A DNA stretch of 64,000 nt from Terebella lapidaria (taxonomy: Eukaryota; Annelida; Polychaeta; Terebellida; Terebellidae): the NCBI GenBank assembly GCA_949152475.1, contig OX424561.1, forward strand, positions 7,936,001 to 8,000,000. Reading direction: 5' to 3'. The position numbers were made by a program, and so were the translations under genes. The notes below the pieces were generated by a model, which was not told the DNA's origin, searched no databases, and worked only from the letters and a program-made list of their open reading frames with translations. Positions 1 through 10,400 of the stretch are shown in pieces. How positions within the stretch are numbered: the stretch's first letter is position 1; every line of letters begins with the position of its first letter.

Positions 1-202
1 ATATGCAGCACCATATCGACTATTACTTTAATAATAAGAAGTAAATATCCAAGACTATTACTCTGCATGATTTCATCCTATTAATGAAAACTGCGTACCA
101 AATTTTAGATGCATTATGAAATGATGGGCATTACTATGAAAGAAAATCAATTCCTATATAATCCTTTGTTTATCAATCTCAATATAATTGAATGAAACTT
201 AC

Positions 203-1954
203 TTATAATCAAGGTAGTAACATTTCAGCTGTGCCATGTAACGCTCAAATGCTTCAATATCCTTCTTAGCTATTGCCCACTGAGCTCCAACTTCCAGGAT
301 ATCACCTATAAACATAACAAAAAGAAGTAACAACATGCCAAGATCAGATATTGCTGTCATGCACACAGTCACTGATCGTTGTAAATTCTGTTGATCTATC
401 TGGGCACAATCCACATACATATTCATTTGAATAACAAAACTCACGAGCAAGAAGGAGCTCTTGCTTGGATGCAGTTGCTTCTCGAGTTGGTAGAAATGCT
501 AAGGTTGTCAGCGCGATCTGCAAAAATGATATTACAATAATTACATGTCAGCAATGCATTCATGATAGAAAGTTACATAATCGTTGATAACGATACTTCA
601 TCAACTGTATGTTGTATAGACAAAACAATATTGTCTTTTCTGAGGGCCAAAGGCCCGAAGACGATATGCTTCCTGTGTCAGAATTCTGCTGAATTTCCAA
701 CAAAAAGTCAGAACTTCGAGTCTGCTCTAACTGTATTAAAACACATTTGTGTCGGATCTAACTGTATTAAAACACTGTTGTTACGAAACGATGGGGTGTC
801 GAAACAGTAGGGTGTCGGAATATAGGGTAGACCCCGTTTGTCTTTATGCTGTAATCATGGGGACATTTTACTGCAAATAATGTCTTGTCAGTTACCTGCT
901 GTGCTGAATCTTCTGTCTCTTTGGTCAATGAATTTTGCTATTAATCAGCTGATCTATATTTAGTCACAAGTTTTATTACCAAAAATTGTGAATTGAATGA
1001 ATGATATGATGTTACAAAATGAAATGTTCCAATGAATTTACCTATCCATTGCCGGAGTGTTAACAGATACCATGCTTTCAAAACACCAGTTTTCAAAGTG
1101 TGATGAAGCTATTTCGAATTTCTCTCAATGAAAGTAATATTTTTTTATCGTTTCCTTCAGTGATTTTCTTAGCTTTGGCAGTGATTACCTTATTAGTCCT
1201 AATAGTGGCATGCGCCCCAATAGTAGAGCAACCCCCGTCTTTCCCCAAGAATGTTCAAGTTTTGTATTACCTTTTGATTCACTCAATATCTTTTTAATAA
1301 AATTTTGGAGTGTTCCAATCCACATATATATGTTATTTGAATCATAATAAAGGGGATTGAAGGCTATAGGTCTATTATTAAATGATTTTCTTAAATTTAA
1401 CCTCAAGTTTGACCCCATTTCTGTGCGCGCTGCTGCGAGAGGTCTTGGTTTGGCTCGTCGTGCTACTATTAGGACCAATACGGTACAGATGGTTCCTCAG
1501 TGCTGCTGAGACGGCTGTGAGGAGAATTTCAATGGAATGAAAACGTTTCATTGACATTGTGTAGAAAAGACTTTCTACTGAAACAATACCATTGTCATTG
1601 GTTATTGTTTTGATATGTTTTATCATTCTGTGTGTTTACTGATAATTCACTTTTAACTGGTGTTTTGGTAACATGATGAATTGTTGAAATCCCAAGATTA
1701 TTCGATGTCACATAGAGTAGCAGTTGGACAAAGCTTCTATTATCGCTCATAAACACAATGATTCAGCAGAGATATACAACGCCAAATTTTAGTCTTATTC
1801 GCTCGTAATAAGCGTTTTTCAAGCAGGGTTTACAAACTCTCACCTTCAATTTTCCTAAGAGTTCCCCACATTTGTCCAAGTTGGCTGGTTTCTTGTTCCA
1901 TTCTTGAATTAAATTTTGGTAAGTAGCAACCACATCTTTCAACTGGGAAGCCAT
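203..1954 (-). CDS. PSMD8: PSMD8 / Rpn12, 26S proteasome lid subunit (5' three exons, partial)
   Basis: Structural subunit of the lid of the 19S regulatory particle, which recognises and deubiquitinates proteasome substrates. Exons read on the minus strand: 1954-1844 (starts [15 protein letters not shown], 37 codons), 517-445 ([16 protein letters not shown]...) and 305-203 ([15 protein letters not shown]... [16 protein letters not shown]). Each is bounded by GT/AG sites and the phases are compatible. The stretch [11 protein letters not shown] and the preceding LEVGAQW are hallmarks of the Rpn12 helical repeat region; the C-terminal PCI domain lies beyond the left edge. The ATG at 1954 gives a start equivalent to the short form of the vertebrate protein. 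Intron 1 (518-1843) carries a miniature transposon. No defect is seen in the visible part. Confidence 0.94.
1186..1485. mobile_element. Miniature inverted-repeat element, TA-flanked, copy 1
   Basis: About 300 bp in PSMD8 intron 1. It begins TACCTTATTAGTCCTAATAG and ends CTACTATTAGGACCAATACG followed by GTA, so the two ends are imperfect inverted repeats. A second, shorter member with the same ends and internal words (AATGTTC, GTTCCAATCCACA, GTTATTTGAAT) is at 25051-25267. TA at both edges suggests a Tc1/mariner-type non-autonomous element. No transposase frame is present. Confidence 0.7.
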
Positions 1955-2005
1955 TGCTCTGGTTTTATAAAAGCCGGAGAGGATAGAAACTCGTGCACGG
2001 TCTTT

Positions 2006-2080
2006 CCCAGAGCCGTCCCAGACATAGATATCCCATAATAATGTATTATGGGATATCTATGGTCCCAGAGCCGTCCCAGA
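2006..2080. repeat. Perfect hairpin between 17-bp direct repeats, upstream of PSMD8
   Basis: A 17-bp arm (2024-2040) is followed by a 3-nt loop (ATG) and its exact reverse complement (2044-2060). The palindrome lies between two identical 17-bp copies of CCCAGAGCCGTCCCAGA (2006-2022 and 2064-2080). It is about 50-125 bp upstream of the PSMD8 ATG, so it may be in the promoter or 5' UTR. The arrangement looks like a small palindromic insertion with a target duplication. Confidence 0.75.
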
Positions 2081-2412
2081 GCTACTAGACGGCTCTGGTC
2101 TTTCCCATGCATTGCATCATCTCCAATGCGGCAGTGGTCAATGACATTCACACTAAAGTTCTATGTCTTGTGATCTGAACATGCCAGTTAGACAGCAAAC
2201 TGCGAACTCACAACTCAATCTCAACAGACTTCAGCTGTTCATTATATTCAATCAGTTTCAGGAATTTGGTACCGAGATATTAAAAAAATCACCATAAATT
2301 TGAAACTGATAAATTAATATAAATGGCATCCCCTATTATGTGCTACGAATAAGCTAAGTAAAGTAAAGTTAACATTTATTAAGCGCTCCTTTATAGAACG
2401 TAGTTCTTAGCC

Positions 2413-2957
2413 AGGGGTGGCACCAGGGAATTTTTTACACAGGGGCTAGGATCCCCGACAGAGGGGCTAAAGAAGTTTATTGTGAGAGTTTGGTAGGTTG
2501 TGTACCCGCGATTACACCATCAGATTTCAGCCAAACCAACGTCGTCAGCGCGGGAGTGCTAGTGAAGATAATTCATTCCAGAATTATACCTCAGGCTTCG
2601 GCTCTCTGGATACACTGTATTTATTTATATATTTCCACGATTAAGTCTTTTGGACAAGAAAATAGCTCGGCTCAAGTTGGCTGAGATGGAAGATGTAGCA
2701 AACTTTGTTTATATCTGCTAAATATATTGACAAAAACGAAATGTTGTATACGGTTTATTCAGCGTCGCTACCCAACAAACATGCTGTGGAAACTGGACAT
2801 TTTGTGTCAAACTACTAGTAAACAGTTAGGAAGAATCACATGCTCAACGAACGCGGACGGTGACATTAATATACAAATATGTTGACCTCCCCGTACTATT
2901 TTACCAGTTTCCCCGACGAGGGGGCTAAACTTCCCCGACGGCTTTGATGCCACCCCT
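2413..2957. mobile_element. Short inverted-repeat element (~545 bp), hAT-like in layout
   Basis: The ends are AGGGGTGGCA and TGCCACCCCT, an exact 10-bp inverted repeat. Just inside, CCCCGAC and GGGGCTAAA words recur near both ends. The flanks GTTCTTAGCC (left) and GTTCTAAGCA (right) resemble a decayed target-site duplication of about 9 bp. No long reading frame is present, so it is non-autonomous; the family is uncertain. Confidence 0.5.
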
Positions 2958-3040
2958 GTTCTAAGCAAGGGCGCTGTGCACTTTACCCCAATCTAGAATG
3001 ACTACACAGTTGCCACAATCCGGCGCTACACTATAGTTTC

Positions 3041-3196
3041 CTATTGAATGACAAGTACCCTGGGTAGAGATAGATAATAAGTGGTGCACACCTTGTACAG
3101 GATGTTAGCGAAATAACCCAGTGGTCCAGTCTGAGTCTCGAACCCATGACCTTTGCGTAACGAGACCACCGCCTTATCCACTGAGCTACCCACTCC
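3041..3196 (-). mobile_element. tRNA-derived SINE head
   Basis: Read on the minus strand the element starts GGAGTGGGTAGCTCAGTGG. TAGCTCAGTGG fits the RNA polymerase III A-box consensus, and GGGTTCGAGACTC about 40 nt later resembles a B box. The tRNA-like part is followed by a non-tRNA body that runs to about 3041. It is not a functional tRNA gene because no clean acceptor stem closes it. Confidence 0.6.
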
Positions 3197-4533
3197 ACTT
3201 TTAAGTCTTGAGAACAAACTTAGAGTTTCCACTGTTAAGTCTTGAGAACAAACTTAGGGTTTGACATGTCCGCGCTTATTCATGATTATGTCTACCAAAT
3301 AAGCTACTATAAGCACAGTATATGCATCATAATGGCTAAGTTTGTATTTTTACGTTACCGTACCTATGGTCCGATAAACTATTGGCATGGTGTTGCTTTT
3401 GTCAACATTTTTACCTTTAAAGATACCTAACAATAATCAAGATTCCTAACAATATTTAAAGAGGGAGGTATTTCATTATTTTTTTTTTTATTATTTTCGA
3501 GTTTCCTCCAAAATGGCAGCCCTTTTCGACAAAAACGCCCAATTTTGGACTTTGGTGGCCATTTTATCGAAATGTGTCAGAAAACCTTTCTGTTTAATTG
3601 ATGCATAAGACTCCTCATATGGATCATTGTGAAGTGAAGTAGTAGCAGACTTGTAATGTTTATTTGCGTCTCACCCATTACAAAAGTAATGGCCACCATA
3701 TAAGAGCTATGAGAGACCATAAAAAGTACATAATACAAAGCAATCTAGTTCAGTAGATAGTACAATATAGAGATAACACATTGGTGATTAATAAATAATT
3801 GTAAGATCAGTCCATGTGAGTTTTGTTGCTCTTGAATCATCGGTCCGCAGGATGTGGCCACTTCGATTTTTGGACTTGACGGCGAAGACAAATTTGGGTG
3901 TCTGAAATCAAGTTACTATCAGTTTCGAGCCATTTCCACCCCACTACACCACCATTGAAAAATTTCATCCACTTTTTTTCTTAATAAGAGCTGTATGGAG
4001 TAAAGTCCCAGAGCATATGGACGCGACGTGAAACCATATATTGCGGTTTCAATGGTGCCCTAGAAATTGACCTTCGATGACATTGAAAGGTCAAAACGGT
4101 ACTTTCTGTTGACAAAAATTACCATTCAAGTCTTTGATTGCTTAAAAACTAACTCAAGTCAAAATTAGTTTCAATTTATCATGTTTTGTATGATAGAAAA
4201 TGCAAAAGCTAATGTGCTGACATTTACAGGACCTTTAGCCGTTTATTTTTTAACCTTTCTCAAGATATTACCATTTTTGGTCATGTTTTTACAATATTTG
4301 TACTGGAAATGTGAAGCTCATTGAATATTTGTGATGTCACATGAGTAAGTTGCTTTAATTAGCTACATTCAGAGCCTTTTTCTGAATGATCTGTGCATAG
4401 TATCGATATATAATACCACAACGAACTGCTACAACCCCCAACCTCCGCAAAACTGCCTGCGGAGGACTGTCTATGTAAGGATCCTGGAGGAGGCGACCTG
4501 GCCCGAAATTTCTACTAAAACTGTCATTTCTAA
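3197..4533. other. Intergenic repeat-derived sequence, no gene seen
   Basis: No supported reading frame. About 3462-3573 contains words (AAATGGCAGCC, TTTTCGAC, GGCCATTTT) that recur inverted at about 8940-9050 in FAM98 intron 1 and loosely at 48140-48480. These look like members of one dispersed, decayed repeat family. Confidence 0.5.
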
Positions 4534-4537
4534 TTAA

Positions 4538-6636
4538 AGTTGGAATCAATTTTAAAATCAGCCAAATTTAGCGTTCTTGTTTGTCAAGCAAACTTGAAAC
4601 TACATCTCGAGAGAGTCAGGAATATATAGAAAATATGCACAGTTCGACAACAGATACTCAGAAAATTGCCGTTAATCGAGCATGAAAACAGTGGATAGAT
4701 AATGATCGGCCTGCCTACATTGCCGGTTGCCACAGTATCTACACAAATACCAATGACGTCACGAGACTGTGTGTAGAAATCGCTCGCAAGGCGGGCCGCT
4801 TTGACGAAAAAAATGATTTGAATCTTGATTTGGCAACTCAATTTAGGCACGTAATACACATTTTCAGACCCAAATTTGTACGATATCTCATTCTATAGAC
4901 AAAATAAAGCTACAGCAGAATGAATAAATTTTTGTCAATTCTAAAAGTGATTATAGCTTTAATGTTGTGTAAACTATAATAATCCGTGAGATTTACTCTA
5001 TCATCGGTAAAAAAAGCATCCTGACTTTAGTCAGACATCAGCATTGTACAAGTACATTTCTCCGGTAAAATTTACCCTTGGGCTATTTTTTGTTGCATAG
5101 CTTAAATAATATAGGTGGATTTCATCTACAAAAATCCGGGTAAAACAGTTTTAAATTAGGGTATTAAAGTGATTCCATATTATGCCAAACCGTGTTTATC
5201 CAAACCAGGTTCGGGTCATACAGCTCGCCTGAGAGGGATAGCATATCACGTAAATTGTGCCACACCTGTCTTTTACTCATATATAGTGACTGATATGATT
5301 TTGAAAGTTATTGGTGTGTAAGATATGGTACCTTCAGGAGCGGGTATTGGATTTTGGTGGGGGGACGCAAAACCCTTGATCGATATATCGGCGAGCGAAG
5401 CGAGCCCCTGTCGGTCCGGGGTATGGGGCCCGCTCAAGGGTCCCAGATGCTGAAGGTTAATGCATCCCCAATGGTGTGTAGTGGGGCTCTCCTTGGTCTA
5501 ATTTCCATGGCCTTGGAATGCCTGATCTGGAGCGGATCCAGGGCTCTGAAAGAGGGCCAAGATGTGAAATGTCGTGAAGTGAGGTGGTGAAGGCCGAGGG
5601 TCTGGGGCCCGCTAGCTCAATGGATATGCATTTCCAGTGGTGTGTTTTAGAGGTTTTCCTTTGGTCCATTCCATTCCCCTAAAGAGTTTTTGCATGGCTG
5701 ATTCGGGGCAGATCTAGGATTTTGAGGCAAGGCCCAGTTTTGAAATGTCGCTAAGCCAGCTGACGCAAGCCCCTGTCTGCCGGGGGTCAGTTCGCTAGTG
5801 CTGTGTCAGTTGTACAGGCTAGAGGCCTGTCGATGTAGGTACCTGGGTTTGGTACCGGCCCGGCTCCTTCCATTGGCACCTAGTGGTTGGTACTGGCCCG
5901 GCTCCTTCTCTTGGCACCTGGTGTAGCTGGTTCCTGAGTTCTTACCGGCTCGGCTCCTTCTCTCGGCATCTGGTGGTTGGTACCATCCCGGCTCCTTCTC
6001 GATGTAGGTACCTGGGTTTGGTACCGGCCCTGCTCCTTCTCTTGGCACTTGGTGGTTGGTACCAAGGCCGATAGACCTTAAATACTACACGTGCGGACCT
6101 CCTAGCGGGAGTGCCGATGTTATGCAATTATGGATGGAACCCCCAAACGTTATATCTCAGGAACCAAACATGGTATCAACATGCAGCCAATTGCTATCGG
6201 AAGAGCACCTTAAAGCTATAATCACTTTTAGAATTGACAAAAATTTATTCATTCTGCTGTAGCTTTATTTTGTCTATAGAATGAGATATCGTACAAATTT
6301 GGGTCTGAAAATGTGTATTACGTGCCTAAATTGAGTGGCCAAATCAAGATTCAAATCATTTTTTTCGTCAAAGCGGCCCGCCTTGCGAGCGATTTCTACA
6401 CACAGTCTCGTGACGTCATTGGTATTTGTGCAGATACTGTGGCAACCGGCAATGTAGGCAGGCCGATCATTATATCTATCCACTGTTTTCATGCTCGATT
6501 AACGGCAATTTTCTGAGTATCTGTTGTCGAACTGTGCATATTTTCTATATATTCCTGACTCTCTCGAGATGTAGTTTCAAGTTTGCTTGACAAACAAGAA
6601 CGCTAAATTTGGCTGATTTTAAAATTGATTCCAACT
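4538..6636. mobile_element. Fold-back transposon with ~425-bp inverted arms and TTAA target sites
   Basis: The left arm (4538 to about 4964) and right arm (about 6210-6636) are near-perfect reverse complements, beginning AGTTGGAATC and ending GATTCCAACT. TTAA flanks both ends (4534-4537 and 6637-6640), the target duplication typical of piggyBac- and Kolobok-type elements. The central 1.25 kb shows no transposase; it holds a GC-rich minisatellite (5826-6066). Small frames in the arms are not conserved genes. Confidence 0.8.
5826..6066. repeat. GC-rich minisatellite inside the fold-back element
   Basis: Five degenerate units share GGTACCGGCCCGGCTCCTTC and TTGGCACCTGGTGGTTGG, with spacing of about 39-55 bp. 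The array is open in several frames on both strands, which follows from its composition and is not evidence of coding. Confidence 0.65.
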
Positions 6637-6640
6637 TTAA

Positions 6641-7437
6641 GTTACAATCATTGACCCGGTAGATTCACCCGGTGCCCGGTGCAACCACCCGACTGTTTGA
6701 CAGCTCGGCCCAAAGACAACTCGGCCAGGGGCGAGTCATCCCCGAAAAGACATCTTGGCCAATCGCAATGCACCACTCGGCCCTGGCTGATGAGACAGGT
6801 CAGCTCACCACTCAGACGAGCTCGGATCGCGATGTTAATACTGTTCAATTCCTGAATGAAGCCCATAACGTCAGCAAGCTCAGCGACCTAAGCGACCCCT
6901 GAGCGGTGTCCAAGCCATGAGAACAGTTGTCTGATCAGTGGCACAAACTAGTCTGACTTGTCCTGGTCAAGATGTGCAGCCTGGGCCGAGCTGTCTGGGC
7001 CGAGTTCTCCCTGAGCCGAGTTGTTCAGTCCCCCACCCACCCAGGTAGAAACCGTCTTCTAAAAACCATCAATTTTTTCCAATAACTGACTTTTGTTACA
7101 CCTGGTAGAATATTAGACAGCATGTACACATACATTGTAAAATCATGGTATATGATAATATTAGTGTAGTTTATACCATTATGAGGCGGGGGTCGGAATC
7201 AATTCCCGTTTACACTAGGCTAACAATGAACCCGGTGTTCCGTTCAAACTGAAAATGAGAAAATTTGTTTAGACTTTAAACGTGGTTTTAGAAACCTGGT
7301 TCGAGGTCAATGTGTGTTAAACCACAGATGAGAAATCCGCTTCATGTGAGTAGCCGATCGATTTTCAGCGATCTGCATAAGCTAAAAATCCCGGGTTTCT
7401 ACAATTTCTGAATGTCAGTTCAATCAACACCGGCAAC
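6641..7437. other. Intergenic region upstream of FAM98
   Basis: No gene is supported. The word CTCGGCC and variants recur between 6700 and 7020, giving a spurious short frame. The FAM98 promoter should lie in the right-hand part, but no clear TATA box is visible. Confidence 0.4.
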
Positions 7438-10400
7438 ATGGAAAACGTGGAAAATGATGTGCTAGATTCTTTGGAAGATTTGGGGTGCTTATCGCAATTA
7501 TTTGACACCTTTTCATTGTTTAAGACTTGCACACTTGATAAATATTACGCTAAACTGTTTCGATGAAACGTTGACACGCTTTATTGGCCTTATCGTGAAA
7601 TAGGTCCCGCTTATTTCGTACGTTATGATTATGACAGAAAACATTAAAATGGTGTTACTGTTTTAACTGAATAAGCCTTGTCATAATGTAGCGGGACCTA
7701 TTTCATGAGAATGCCGCTTTATTCAAGTGACACGATGATTAACTTTAGGTTCGATTTTATACCGTACTGACGCGCATAATCATTGGCATTCGCATAGTGT
7801 GATAGAGTCTATAGGTATAGCCATATACAGGTGCCAGACCTATTACAGTGGTGTCCTATTACAGTGGATTGAATTTCACAGTCATTTTTCTCACACATCA
7901 ACAAAAACAATGAATAATTTATCAGAGGAACATGAAATCTTGATATTATTGAAGTCAATTTATTTCCAGACTTAAAATTCATGTGAGAAAAATGACTGTG
8001 AAATTCAATCCACTGTAATAGGACACCAATGTAATAGGTCTGGCACCTGTAAGTGTATAGATCTGAGTGGTCTAAGTCTGGTCTTATATCCGAATGGCCA
8101 TATAGATATGAAAAAGTATTTTATCTCAGTAAACTGTGCCATTCGGCGGTTCGGTGTGGGAATATGCTCTTTGCACCCAGAACTATATATTCCCAATTCC
8201 AATTTCGAATAATTTGATTGCCCTGTTAGCTCTGTTCGTAAGTGGGCTAATGGCCATCCTTACCCTAAGATCTGAGCCAGCAAGAGATGTTAATATAACC
8301 TAATGCTTGTTCATCAATTGTTGGAAAATAAAGTAAAAAAAAATTCCAATTGGATTTATGTAAAAATTAGCCCAAAGGCTAAGATAGGTTACCGGACAAA
8401 CCTTGAGATTTACCAATCAAGATTATTAGTGTGAACATTATGACCTTGAAATTTACCAATCAAGGTCATCCATGTGAACTTCAATGTCAACATTACATGT
8501 AGGTGTGTGGCATTTGATTTTCTATATGTTCATAATACAAAGATATAAGTGGGCGCAAGCATTTAGGCCGCACCGGCCAATTTACACATTCGGAGTCAGA
8601 TATTTGGCACTCAAGATCATCTGAGGTCAAGTTCAAGGTCATCATTAGTGCATATAGGTCTTCCTATATGTCATAGTGCAAACATAGCTCTATCTGCAAG
8701 CATTTCATCTATAGAGGCAAATCTGGGCATTTTATTGACCCAAAAATGGCTGTTTTGACCTTTCAAGGTCATCGAAGGTCAAATTCAAGGTCACCACACA
8801 AGACGCCCCGTCAAAAATTCAAAATGGCCGCCACACGCAGACTGGCGATTCAAGAGCAACCAAACTCATTCACATCACAGAGGTACATAGGGGAATCTTT
8901 TGAAACAAAAATCTCAAACCTGTTTGAACAGTTTTTCAGAAAATGGCCGTCAAAGTCAGAAATTGGTAATTTTTCGTCGAAAACGGCTGCCATTTTGAAA
9001 AAATTTGCGAAAATGCAAAAACTATAAAATACCTCCTCGAAATATTTTGTGGAAAGTTTCAGAAAAATTTGCCCATACACTTTAAAGATAAAATTGTTTA
9101 CACCGGCCGGACGAACGGCTAGACGACGGACGCAACGTGACGCAACGTGACGGAAGGAGTAGTCCTACCACAGTGACGAATTCCCAGTAAAGTTCATCCT
9201 CAGATCGAGGGCGAAAGGGGTGGGGGTTGGTGCTACAATGTCATTATCAAATGATGAGAGTGAAGTGGCCTTATGTAATCTGATTTAGATCTACCGGTAC
9301 ATTCAAATATACAGGGTGATCTTATATCTGAATGTAGATATAAAAAAATGTGTTATTTTGCATGTGAAATGTGTTGTCCATCACTCCTTGAGCATATTGT
9401 GATGTCAGTTTGACACTTCATCAGTTCACTGGTGTTATTGTCCCAAGTGTATGTTGTATTCTAGGTATGAGGGCCCAGTACTGGAAGATGGGGTCTTACA
9501 GAAAGTGCTCAATGAAGGCGTAGAATCATTGGAATTTTCTCGCCTTATAAATTGGGTTACTCAAGAAATTGCTAGCTTCACTGGCATCGAGGAACAAGTT
9601 AATGTGATCCAAGGTTAGTTTTCAATTTCACACTTTAACAGTTCCCAGTTGCGTGTGTATTCATATCACCATCAGTGTGCCCTTTCCCTAAGTGTACTAT
9701 TCTAAAATGAACAAAATGAGTATTAATTCTCTTGTGAACATGTGTTTTTGTTCTTCGAACTAGGACCTGAAGACTCGGAAACGTTCCTGATGGAATTGAG
9801 TGGATTTCTACGAGAACTAGGTGCAGTATATTGAACAGTACATGTAATGAAACCGGTAATTAAAATCTTTGAATGGTAATTATACAACATTCATTATCAG
9901 TGATTGGTATCATGAAAATTAATGACTATATGAACTGAAGATGTTCCGCGTGTGACCACTCGCCAGGATGCCCATACCCAAAGCTTGTGGAAGGTCCAAT
10001 CTCCCAGCGGCTGAAGACTCGTGAGAGCAGACTCTGTCTGCTGGACTACCTGTTGACCGAACTGCAAGCTCTCCGCATGACTGCAGTCAACAAACCCACT
10101 CTCGTCGACAAATCTATGGAAGTCGATGCAACAGTGAGTGTTGATTCAAAGATTTATTTTGTTGATTGTGTTCCTGATGATAATAAATAAATCTTTGAAT
10201 TTAATTTTTGTGGCATTACCAGAATGTTCACTTTAATATGGCATTCTCGTATTTCACTGTTTGAACAATGAATGCACGCGATGAATATAACTACAGGCAG
10301 AAAGTGAGACAGCACGATACTTGAAGCAGATGTTGATAGCACTGAGTTTTCCCAAACCCCCGGAAGGGATCACAGCTTTCCAGCTTTTCAGCAAAGTGGA

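Noticed and set aside
3150..3196. Possible functional tRNA gene on the minus strand
   Set aside because: A and B boxes are present, but the cloverleaf does not close and a SINE body follows.
5806..6127. Several overlapping 60-80-codon frames on both strands
   Set aside because: All follow from the stop-poor GC-rich minisatellite in the fold-back element.
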